From positions 406 to 12,381 of the forward strand of contig JAPLHG010000098.1 in NCBI GenBank assembly GCA_026389745.1: DNA of 11,976 nucleotides, given 5' to 3'. Positions 1 to 5,630 of the stretch are shown one piece after another. How positions within the stretch are numbered: the stretch's first letter is position 1; each line of letters starts with the position of its first letter. Source of the stretch: Chloroflexota bacterium. Its GTDB lineage: Bacteria; Chloroflexota; Dehalococcoidia; Dehalococcoidales; Fen-1064. Under the pieces are notes generated by a model. That model did not search any database, was not told the origin of the DNA, and saw nothing but the letters and a program-made list of their open reading frames with translations. The translations under genes and the position numbers were made by a program.

Positions 1-686
1 TTCGCACCCTGTCCCCATTTTAGTTCAATGGTGTTCAGACCGTGTTTTTTGCTAACGTATTCAGCGACACCCAATCTAGTATCCTCTACGTTCATCTGGA
101 CCAGAATTTCGCCATATCCCTGATGATAACGTCGGTAGATCTCAATTCGACGGTCCATATCTGGTGCTGAAATAATCTTGCCCTTTGAATCAAGCTCAAG
201 CCGGGGGTCGATACCGCAAACATTCTCACCACAGACCAATGTAACCCCGCTGATAGCAGCGCCAACAGCGAAATGTTCCCAGTTCTTACGAGCTATCTCT
301 GTGGAACCCAAAGCCCCAGTAAAGATAGGAATCTTCATCTTGACTTTGATGTCCCGGCCGTATTCGGTCTCAGTATTTACACTTGTGAAAATAGCTGTAT
401 CAGGGTCACCGATTACCCCAGTTGGTAGCCCCTCAGCTCCTAAAGCATACCCTTGGATATTCAGATGCGAGTAATCAACCGGATATTCCTTGTCACCTCC
501 CGCAGTAACTTCACCGTAGGGTCCGGGATAGATTAGTTCCCTACCACGGAAGGTTGCTTTGAAGATCTCGCAGTTCCCAGTACAACCGTCAAGGCAGCGG
601 GAGCAGATACCACTCATAGGTACCACACTTCTGGAACGATTGGTAGTTCTAGTAGCTTCATTGGCGTTTGGTCGTTGCAGATTCAC
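1..686 (-). CDS. FMN-binding glutamate synthase domain protein (partial, C-terminus outside window)
   Basis: The minus strand encodes 228 codons with no stop, running off the left edge. The start is GTG at 686, preceded by AGGAG nine bases upstream. A four-cysteine cluster near the N-terminus (C28, C31, C35, C39; spacing Cx2Cx3Cx3C) suggests an Fe-S or metal site. After it comes sequence typical of the FMN/glutamate synthase large-subunit fold. The last visible residues, IELKWGQGA, match the conserved IE-KWGQGAK region of the Glu_synthase domain, where FMN and 2-oxoglutarate chemistry takes place. The family transfers amide-derived ammonia to 2-oxoglutarate or does related FMN-dependent chemistry; stand-alone members also have other or unknown roles. 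The missing C-terminus prevents a firm choice, so no symbol is given. It is transcribed away from the tRNA gene. Confidence 0.85.
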   Translation of the reverse strand, partial: MNLQRPNANEATRTTNRSRSVVPMSGICSRCLDGCTGNCEIFKATFRGRELIYPGPYGEVTAGGDKEYPVDYSHLNIQGYALGAEGLPTGVIGDPDTAIFTSVNTETEYGRDIKVKMKIPIFTGALGSTEIARKNWEHFAVGAAISGVTLVCGENVCGIDPRLELDSKGKIISAPDMDRRIEIYRRYHQGYGEILVQMNVEDTRLGVAEYVSKKHGLNTIELKWGQGA

Positions 687-735
687 TTTCTAACACTCCT
701 TAATTTATTTTTTCTTAACTGGTATTCCCTTTTTG

Positions 736-767
736 CAGGAAGGAGGCAAACGGTTGCCTCCTTCCTG
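736..767. repeat. Perfect 14-bp inverted repeat at the transcription start of the glutamate-synthase-like gene
   Basis: The left arm (736-749) and right arm (754-767) are perfectly complementary with a 4-base loop. It abuts the -10 box, so it spans the predicted +1. It could be an operator or a 5'-terminal mRNA hairpin. On the plus strand a short T run (769-772) follows, so a weak terminator is possible, but no plus-strand gene upstream needs one. Confidence 0.6.
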
Positions 768-796
768 ATTTTACGTTATTTGAATTCTTATTTCAA
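768..796 (-). promoter_or_regulatory. Predicted promoter of the glutamate-synthase-like gene
   Basis: On the minus strand, TTGAAA (791-796) is separated by 17 bases from TAAAAT (768-773). Both boxes match the bacterial housekeeping consensus 5 of 6. The predicted start of transcription is near 761, giving a leader of about 75 bases. The leader begins inside an inverted repeat. Confidence 0.6.
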
Positions 797-1020
797 TATG
801 CCTTAATGGGCGTTCCCAGTTCGCTTTGTTAGACTTATAGGTAGTAAGGTAGCATAACTACGCTCTCTGGTCTTTGGGTTATAAGTCTGTAAGCCTTTGT
901 TTTGATACGTATTGCTGAATTCTAAATCGTGTTATTCTGCAAACAGCTGTGGTTATAGTAGCCAATCCATAATTAGGTGGCTGTTATTGTATTCAGTTGC
1001 CCTATTTTTTATCACGATAT
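797..1020. other. Intergenic stretch without recognisable gene
   Basis: No coding frame of substance is seen on either strand. The only structure noted is a pair of 9-base arms (831-839 and 880-888, AGACTTATA and its complement) about 40 bases apart. The sequence ATTAGGTGGCT-like at ~973 recurs at ~1019. No RNA gene was recognised. Confidence 0.4.
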
Positions 1021-1039
1021 TAGGTGGCTTGGCCACCTA
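1021..1039. repeat. Short hairpin downstream of tRNA-Pro
   Basis: TAGGTGGC (1021-1028) pairs with GCCACCTA (1032-1039) around a 3-base loop. It lies about 13 bases beyond the 3' end of the minus-strand tRNA gene. It could mark the end or processing of that transcript, but no T run follows it on the minus strand, so it is not a standard intrinsic terminator. Confidence 0.4.
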
Positions 1040-1051
1040 CTTTTGAGTCTA

Positions 1052-1128
1052 TGGTCGGGGTGAGAGGATTTGAACCTCCGACCACCTGAACCCCATTCAG
1101 GTGCGCTACCAGGCTGCGCTACACCCCG
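1052..1128 (-). tRNA. tRNA-Pro (anticodon GGG), CCA encoded
   Basis: The minus strand folds as a 77-base tRNA. It has a 7-bp acceptor stem (CGGGGTG/CACCCCG), a D arm with GCGC/GCGC, a 5-bp anticodon stem (CCTGA/TCAGG) and the 7-base loop ATGGGGT with anticodon GGG. There is a short variable region, and a T arm GGAGG/CCTCT with TTCAAAT in the loop. The discriminator base is A and the 3' CCA is encoded. GGG reads CCC (and CCU by wobble) proline codons. All stems pair, with one G-U in the T stem. Confidence 0.95.
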
Positions 1129-1175
1129 CTTCACCGAGAGGAGCCTATGGGGAAACCTGCGACTCCCAACGCTTA

Positions 1176-1204
1176 ATTTTGATATATTGGTGACGAATAG
1201 TCAA
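1176..1204 (-). promoter_or_regulatory. Predicted promoter of tRNA-Pro
   Basis: On the minus strand, TTGACT (1199-1204) and CAAAAT (1176-1181) are separated by exactly 17 bases. The -35 matches 5 of 6 and the -10 matches 4 of 6. The start would fall near 1169, leaving a 5' leader of about 40 bases to be trimmed from the tRNA precursor. Confidence 0.5.
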
Positions 1205-1287
1205 GGGCAAATAAAGGTTATGTGGATTTCCTGATTAAACGAGTTTTGTTTAATAACAATGTCAATGCACTGTGCCTCATCCACTTA

Positions 1288-1310
1288 CCCCTTCTCCACT
1301 GGAGAAGGGG
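1288..1310. repeat. Perfect palindromic hairpin, REP-like
   Basis: CCCCTTCTCC (1288-1297) and GGAGAAGGGG (1301-1310) pair perfectly around the loop ACT. Weaker outer pairing (CATCC near 1278 with GGATG near 1326) hints at a longer element. No T run follows, so it resembles a dispersed REP-type palindrome more than a terminator. It sits in the non-coding stretch between the tRNA and the helicase gene (1205-1442), where nothing else was recognised. Confidence 0.55.
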
Positions 1311-1384
1311 AGTAATTATATGTGGGGATGGGTTGTTGGAATATATATCATTAATTGACGAAGAAACATCGGCATGGCCAATCT

Positions 1385-1418
1385 ACCGAGAGACAAAACC
1401 ACAATATTGTCTCTCGGT
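1385..1418. repeat. 12-bp inverted repeat upstream of the helicase promoter
   Basis: ACCGAGAGACAA (1385-1396) pairs perfectly with 1407-1418 around a 10-base A-rich loop. It ends 25 bases before the extended -10 element of the helicase gene. That position would suit a regulator site overlapping or upstream of the -35 region, or the end of an upstream transcript. No T run follows on the plus strand. Confidence 0.5.
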
Positions 1419-1442
1419 TATCTCAAACCGTGGTGATATAAA

Positions 1443-1451
1443 TGGTATAAT
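1443..1451 (+). promoter_or_regulatory. Extended -10 promoter of the helicase gene
   Basis: TGGTATAAT carries the perfect -10 hexamer TATAAT with the TGn extension. There is no good -35 at 16-18 bases, which the extension normally compensates for. The -10 ends only 11 bases before the ATG at 1463 and no Shine-Dalgarno sequence lies between, so the message is probably leaderless or nearly so. Confidence 0.65.
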
Positions 1452-1462
1452 TTAATTTACTA

Positions 1463-3641
1463 ATGGACATTCTGGCAGAACTCAACCCGGCACAGAAGGA
1501 AGCCGTGCAGGCAATCAAAGGTCCCGTGCTCATCCTCGCCGGTCCGGGTAGTGGCAAAACCCGCGTCATTACCCAGCGTGTAGCTTACCTCATCAAAGTC
1601 GTGAAGGTTAACCCACGATGTATTATGGCCGTCACCTTCACCAATAAAGCGGCGCGCGAGATGGAAGAGCGGCTGAGCAAGCTAGTCGGCAGTTCCATAA
1701 AAGAACTGACCCTCGGTACTTTTCACGCCATCTGCGCACGCATTCTGCGTCGCGACGGCAAAGCTATCGGCATCGACTCCGAGTTTGTAATTTACGACGA
1801 TGACGACCAGACTGCCCTGATGAAGCGTTGTCTTCAGGAAATGAATCTCGACCCCAAACAGCACGCCCCACAGGCAATTGTCTCAGCAATCTCCAGTGCT
1901 AAGAGCAGGATGATTCAACCAAAAGATTATATAAAACGGGGGCGAAGTTACTTCGAGGAAGTGGTGGGGCGGGTATATGAACGCTACGAACAAATGCTCA
2001 GAAAGAGCAAGGCACTGGATTTTGACGACCTGCTGATGAAGACGGTACTTTTATTCCGCAAGCACCCGGAAGTGCTCGCGCGCTATCAGGAACGATACCT
2101 GCACGTGATGGTGGATGAATTTCAGGACACGAACCTCGTTCAGTATGAACTCATCAAGCAAATTGGTGATAAATACCGTAATATCTGCGTCGTCGGCGAC
2201 CCCGATCAGTCAATTTATTCCTGGCGCTCGGCCGACCTGCGTAATATTCTGAGCTTCGAGCACGATTATCCCGATGCCAAGCTGGTATTGCTGGAACAGA
2301 ATTACCGCTCCACCAAGACCATTCTGGAGACCGCCTCCAATGTCATCTCCGCCAATCGAAAACGCAAGGCGAAACGACTCTGGACAGAAAATGATAATGG
2401 TGAACGAACAGTGGTAGTGGAGACCTACACCGAGCAGGAAGAAGCGCAGTTCGTGGTCAATGAGATTGAACGACTGGTCGGACAGGGAGATTTCCGATTG
2501 GGCAATTGTGCGGTGATGTACCGTACCAATGCGCAGTCGCGTGTTCTTGAAGAAGCCTTTATCCGCTACGGCACACCCTACCGACTGGGTCAAGGATATC
2601 GTTGCTTATTTCCGACTCATCCAGAATCCACAGGACAGTGTCAGCCTGCAAAGAATCATCAATGTGCCTGGTCGCGGTATCGGACAGCAAACCATCGCCA
2701 AGCTATCAAGTTGGTCAAAATCAATGGGTGTGTCGTCTTACGACGCGATACAACTCATCGTCGAGGCGAAGAAAAACCAGGATACCTCCCAGCTTCCCTT
2801 TGACATTCGGTCTGCCGATGCGCTGGCACGATTCAGTGAATTGATTGCCGATTTTGTTAAAAAGAGTCAGATGATGAATCTGGTCGACCTCTTTGACATG
2901 GTGGTGGGAAATAGCGGCTACAAGCAGTTCACCAAGAATGACCCTGATGGCGAGGAACGTTGGGATAATATTATGGAACTGCGCACGGTCGCCCAGCAAT
3001 ACCGCGACCTCTCCCCGAGGGAGAGTCTGGGGGCTTTTCTGGAAAGCGTGGCGCTGGTATCCGATACAGACGGCTATGACGAAAAACTCGACCGTGTTAC
3101 CCTTATCACTCTGCATCAGGCAAAAGGGCTGGAATTCCCGGTGGTCTTCATCATTGGAATGGAGGAAAAACTCCTGCCGCACATCCGGTCGATGGACGAT
3201 CCTGACCAGTTGGAAGAGGAGCGCCGACTCTGCTATGTGGGCATTACCCGTGCCAAGCAGCGCATCTATCTGGTGCATGCGTTCCGTCGTACCTTTATGG
3301 GTGCCAGTACGGTGAACCCGCCATCGCGATTTCTGGATGATATACCCAAGCACCTCGTCACCACACCCGGCTGGTGGCAGGGGGAAGAAAATAAGGTATC
3401 CGACGCCGTTTTCTCATGGAATCGGGTGCGGATTGACGAAACCACAAGCAAACCGTCAGCAACTGTCGGCATACCGGCGGTGGGTTTGAAGGCAGGCGAC
3501 CATGTCCAACACAGCCAGTTCGGCGAAGGGGTAGTGGTCAACTGCAAGAAGGTGAAGGACGATAGCGAGGTAACGGTCGCCTTCAGCGGTCAGGGCATCA
3601 AAAGACTTCTGATGAGTCTGGCAAAGCTGGGAAAAATTTAG
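1463..3641 (+). pseudogene. pcrA: UvrD/PcrA superfamily 1A DNA helicase, broken by an internal deletion and frameshift
   Basis: The 5' reading frame runs from ATG 1463 in frame to codon 375 at 2587, then continues out of frame to a stop at 2803. The rest resumes in the +2 frame at 2589 and stops at 3641. Visible motifs are Q11, the Walker A box GPGSGKT (27-33), motif Ia AVTFTNKAAR, motif II VDEFQDTN (217-224), motif III GDPDQSIYSWR and LEQNYRST. The second part carries TLHQAKGLEFPVVF, EEERRLCYVGITRAK and a C-terminal GD-V-H--FGEGVV tail. At the join, relatives carry about 11 residues (pattern GG-RF--R-E) between the conserved YRL and VKD; here these are missing, which fits a 32-nt loss. Restored length would be about 736 residues, normal for the family. 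UvrD/PcrA unwinds DNA 3'-5' in excision and mismatch repair. Ribosomal frameshifting could not restore the lost segment. Confidence 0.9.
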
Positions 3642-3652
3642 TTGGAACCCTC

Positions 3653-3681
3653 TTGACAAAATACACGGAAACGTGTATAAC
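3653..3681 (+). promoter_or_regulatory. Strong predicted promoter of the mutL remnant
   Basis: TTGACA (3653-3658, perfect -35) is followed after 17 bases by TATAAC (3676-3681, 5 of 6). The -10 ends 10 bases before the mutL ATG at 3692 with no Shine-Dalgarno, again a near-leaderless layout. It starts only 12 bases after the helicase stop codon. Confidence 0.75.
3661..3678. promoter_or_regulatory. Inverted repeat within the mutL promoter (possible operator)
   Basis: ATACACG (3661-3667) and CGTGTAT (3672-3678) form a perfect 7-bp inverted repeat with spacer GAAA. It fills the -35/-10 spacer and overlaps the -10 box, a place where a bound repressor would block RNA polymerase. No matching copy was seen elsewhere in the window. 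Confidence 0.4.
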
Positions 3682-3691
3682 TAAGTTAGCC

Positions 3692-3917
3692 ATGGCAACT
3701 AAACCTTTGAGCCCCCAGGTAGCCGCTAAGATTGCCGCCGGCGAGGTGGTGGAGAAGCCCGCCTCAGTGGTCAAGGAGTTAGTGGGGAACTCACTGGAGG
3801 CCGGCGCTAACCAGATAGCCATTGAGACTAAAGGCGGCGGGATTAGAATTCATCCGGGTGACGGACAAGGGTAGCGGGACTGGCTCCATCGATGTCGAGC
3901 TTGTGTTTAGTCGCTAT
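3692..3917 (+). pseudogene. mutL: mutL DNA mismatch repair protein, 5' remnant (frameshifted, truncated)
   Basis: From ATG 3692 the product has the MutL GHKL ATPase N-terminus: IAAGEVVEKPASVVKELV, then NSLEAGA and IETKGGGIR. The residue matching E. coli Glu29 (in KELV) and the Asn of the NS motif are present. The conserved Glu before that Asn is Gly and the Asp of SLDAG is Glu. A single-base shift near 3847-3851 throws the frame into a stop at 3872-3874. In the shifted frame the sequence continues IRVTDKGSG...DVELVFSRY to about 3917. Homology then ends and sequence from a minus-strand gene begins. Roughly 75 codons remain of a protein normally over 500 residues long, so it cannot work. Intact MutL couples mismatch recognition to strand incision and helicase loading. 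Confidence 0.85.
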
Positions 3918-4059
3918 GTGTCAGAGCAAACCCATCGTCATCGGGCAGACCGCCGACGTCACGTGGATTCATTGCATGGTCGACAACCGCCCCGGTGAAG
4001 AACTGTTTCATATCGCCCATTACCAGTTTTTGGGGGGCTTCGAAATCAGAACCCGTCAT
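3907..4059 (-). pseudogene. NifU/IscU-like Fe-S scaffold, truncated 5' remnant
   Basis: The minus-strand frame runs from ATG 4059 (preceded by AAGGCAGG six bases upstream) to a stop at 3907-3909, giving 50 residues. Residues 27-36 (DHAMNPRDVG) followed by LPDDDGFA match the opening of the NifU N-terminal/IscU-like scaffold domain (typically DHF-NPRNVG---DADG). The frame ends just before the first Cys-Gly-Asp cysteine ligand, and the following sequence is mutL from the opposite strand. It is therefore a gene start fused tail to tail with the mutL remnant by deletion. It sits 50 bases downstream of yggS on the same strand, so the two were probably co-transcribed. The assignment rests on one short motif; a chance match is possible but the position supports it. 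Confidence 0.55.
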
Positions 4060-4109
4060 CGTCAACCTGCCTTCGTCATCACTGATTGACTTACCCGGGC
4101 GGGCGACTA

Positions 4110-4769
4110 TTAATCCCTTTCGCCGAAAATCAGGGTGCCGAGACGTACCATATTGGCGCCCTCTTCCAGAGCCACCCGATAGGAATTAGTCATGCCCATC
4201 GACAGATATTTCATTTCGGTATTGGGGAGATTGAGCGATTCGACCTCTTCGAAAACCTTCCGGGTTGTCACAAAATACAGTCGAGAATCCTCGGGGTCAC
4301 CGACCTGCGGTCCCATCGTCATCAATCCCATCAGCCTGACATTAGGTAGCATCGATATTGCCTGAGCCAGCGGAGCCACTTCTTCCGGCAACACCCCCGA
4401 CTTTTGTTCTTCGCAACCGCTATTGACCTCAATCAAGACGGGCATCACCTTGCCAATCTGAGCACACCGCCTGTCGATTTCGTGGGAAAGTTCCAGAGAG
4501 TCCACCGTCTCGAGCATATCGAAGATTTCTACCGCTTTTTTGACCTTGTTTTTCTGAAGATGCCCGATGAAGTGCCACTGCGCTAGCTTCCCGACGACTC
4601 CATAAGCCTGTTCGGCTTCCTGTACGTAGTTTTCCCCGATGATGCGGATGCCAGCATCGAGCGCCTCCTTGATTTCAGTCGGCGTTCGCGACTTTGCCGC
4701 TGCCACCAGATGAACAGTGGGAGGTAATTCATTCAAGATGCACCGAACATTCTCTTTAATATTGCTCAT
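4110..4769 (-). CDS. yggS: YggS/PLPBP family pyridoxal phosphate homeostasis protein
   Basis: The 219-residue product has the family's expected length. It opens with a short helix then LVAAAKSRTP, where K26 is the expected lysine that holds pyridoxal 5'-phosphate as a Schiff base. Further family landmarks are IIGENYVQEA, WHFIGHLQKNK, LIEVNSG, LMGLMTMGP, YLSMGMTN and the C-terminal MVRLGTLIFGER. The protein is a single-domain TIM barrel in the cytosol without known catalytic activity; it buffers PLP and affects amino-acid metabolism. ATG 4769 is chosen because the conserved domain starts there; a GTG at 4871 would add 34 unconserved residues. The stop is at 4110-4112. It is intact, unlike its neighbours on both sides. 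No convincing Shine-Dalgarno precedes the ATG. Confidence 0.9.
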   Translation of the reverse strand: MSNIKENVRCILNELPPTVHLVAAAKSRTPTEIKEALDAGIRIIGENYVQEAEQAYGVVGKLAQWHFIGHLQKNKVKKAVEIFDMLETVDSLELSHEIDRRCAQIGKVMPVLIEVNSGCEEQKSGVLPEEVAPLAQAISMLPNVRLMGLMTMGPQVGDPEDSRLYFVTTRKVFEEVESLNLPNTEMKYLSMGMTNSYRVALEEGANMVRLGTLIFGERD

Positions 4770-4778
4770 ACTATCCGA

Positions 4779-4784
4779 ATTGTA
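4779..4784 (-). promoter_or_regulatory. Possible -10 element of yggS
   Basis: TACAAT on the minus strand matches the -10 consensus 5 of 6 and lies 9 bases before the ATG at 4769. No clear -35 was found at 16-18 bases. The distance resembles that at the helicase and mutL genes, which is the main support. Confidence 0.35.
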
Positions 4785-4877
4785 TTTTACTACTAAAGAA
4801 AAGTTTTGGATACCTTTGTTACTATCATCCTGTACCAATCCATAGCGCAAATCATCACCAACAACGCACACCTTTAT

Positions 4878-4898
4878 CCCCGCCCTATTAGGGCGGGG
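4878..4898. repeat. Perfect 9-bp GC-rich hairpin at a rearrangement boundary
   Basis: CCCCGCCCT (4878-4886) pairs with AGGGCGGGG (4890-4898) around ATT. On the plus strand AAGTGTTTTAG follows, and on the minus strand ATAAAGG. It lies between the truncated helicase copy and yggS, within about 16 bases of the point where helicase similarity stops. It may be a REP-type palindrome or a terminator of a vanished gene. Confidence 0.5.
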
Positions 4899-4913
4899 AA
4901 GTGTTTTAGGGGG

Positions 4914-5038
4914 TTGCCGCTACCCGGACCGGCGAGGATGAGCACATGACCCTTGATCACCTGCACGGCTTCTTTCTGCGCCGGATTGAGTTCTGAAAGA
5001 ATGTCCCTCGGTAAATTCAATTATACCGTTTATACCAC
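4914..5038 (-). pseudogene. pcrA: Second, inverted copy of the helicase promoter and 5' end (truncated, start codon lost)
   Basis: The minus strand from about 5038 to 4914 is a diverged duplicate of 1433-1557 on the plus strand. By hand alignment about 97 of 112 bases agree from the TATAAT box onward with no gap. The -10 box is TATAAT (5020-5025), but the TG extension has become CG and the start codon ATG has become AGG (5006-5008). The frame then reads DIL-ELNPAQKEAV and VLILAGPGSG, and similarity stops inside the Walker A box just before the lysine. Most coding differences are at third positions, so the copy probably diverged as a working gene before it was cut. The break leads into unrelated sequence and a hairpin (4878-4898). 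It lies back to back with the arsR promoter. Confidence 0.85.
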
Positions 5039-5070
5039 CCTGACTTGAGGAAATGATGCACTGAAAAATG

Positions 5071-5099
5071 TTGACAAACACGTAAGAACCGCCTATCAT
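5071..5099 (+). promoter_or_regulatory. Predicted promoter of the arsR-led cluster
   Basis: TTGACA (5071-5076, perfect) and TATCAT (5094-5099, 5 of 6) are separated by exactly 17 bases. Transcription would start near 5106, giving a leader of about 38 bases before arsR. The -10 box overlaps the first of two palindromes, consistent with repression by ArsR. Confidence 0.75.
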
Positions 5100-5126
5100 A
5101 TGCATATATGCAGGCATATGCATATA
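5097..5126. promoter_or_regulatory. Tandem palindromic operator candidate for ArsR
   Basis: The 12-mer CATATGCATATA occurs twice, at 5097-5108 and 5115-5126, 18 bases apart start to start. Each holds the perfect palindrome ATATGCATAT, and a further palindrome GCATATATGC (5102-5111) overlaps the first. The block covers the -10 box and transcription start. ArsR/SmtB regulators bind AT-rich dyads in just this position, so autoregulation is likely. Confidence 0.6.
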
Positions 5127-5143
5127 GTGAGTGGGGGTGAAAG

Positions 5144-5530
5144 ATGAAGGAAACATTAAAGGCTTTCAAGGTGCTATCCGATGAGACTAAAATGCGTATC
5201 TTGAACATCCTCTTAGAGCGGGAATGCTGTGTGTGCGAAGTAATGCAGGCACTGGAAATATCCCAATCAAAAGCATCACGCGGATTAAGTGCCCTTTACG
5301 ATGTTGGTTTTCTTAAACAAAGAAAAGATGGGTTGTGGTCGCTTTATTCGATAGATAAAGACAATATTTCGGGTTACAAGTCACAATTAGTTGAGGCAGT
5401 GCAGGAAGCACTGAAACACAATAAAAAAATCGCGCTAGACAAAGAGAGGCTGAAGAAGGCAAGCCGAAATGGCGCCAGATGTAATTCCAGTTTTGACGGA
5501 GATGCTATCTGCCAGCCGAACGCTACATAA
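5144..5530 (+). CDS. arsR: ArsR/SmtB family metalloid-responsive repressor
   Basis: This 128-residue winged-helix protein opens with the ArsR signature LKVLSDETKMRIL-like segment (residues 9-20). It has a cysteine box ECCVCEV (C28, C29, C31) at the position where classical ArsR proteins carry ELCVCDL and bind As(III)/Sb(III). A recognition-helix region follows (SQSKASRGLSAL). Family members release their operator when metalloid binds. ATG 5144 follows GGGGGTGA closely (3 bases). The C-terminal tail after about residue 100 is longer than in minimal ArsR proteins, basic, and holds two more cysteines (C113, C123) that could serve as extra ligands. It is the first gene after a strong promoter with a palindromic operator candidate. 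The target metalloid is inferred from the Acr3 and ArsP genes downstream. Confidence 0.9.
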   Translation: MKETLKAFKVLSDETKMRILNILLERECCVCEVMQALEISQSKASRGLSALYDVGFLKQRKDGLWSLYSIDKDNISGYKSQLVEAVQEALKHNKKIALDKERLKKASRNGARCNSSFDGDAICQPNAT

Positions 5531-5630
5531 TGGTTTTGTATTAGGAGCATTAGTCCATAGGGAAAATGCTGGTTGGGGAAAATAATCAATAACGTGATAT
5601 GCGTAAATAAGAAACTAAAAAGTAAGGGAC

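Noticed and set aside
178..474. 98-codon plus-strand open frame
   Set aside because: It is the antisense of the glutamate-synthase-like gene, whose minus-strand frame is clearly conserved.
736..772. Intrinsic terminator on the plus strand
   Set aside because: Only four Ts follow and no plus-strand gene lies upstream; the minus-strand promoter beside it makes an operator or 5' hairpin more likely.
1222..1455. 77-codon plus-strand open frame upstream of the helicase gene
   Set aside because: It overlaps two palindromes and the helicase promoter, has no ribosome site and no recognisable protein character; judged non-coding.
2529..2803. Programmed ribosomal frameshift joining the two helicase frames
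   Set aside because: About 11 conserved residues are missing at the join and no slippery site or stimulator is visible; a deletion fits better.
2721..3353. 210-codon minus-strand open frame
   Set aside because: It lies antisense to well-conserved helicase motifs; a shadow frame.
4086..4349. Plus-strand frame over yggS
   Set aside because: The minus strand encodes an intact YggS with all family landmarks; the plus frame is a shadow.
5531..5630. Separate promoter for the ArsP-type permease
   Set aside because: Only a poor TTGGGG-17-GATATG match was found; co-transcription with arsR is simpler.
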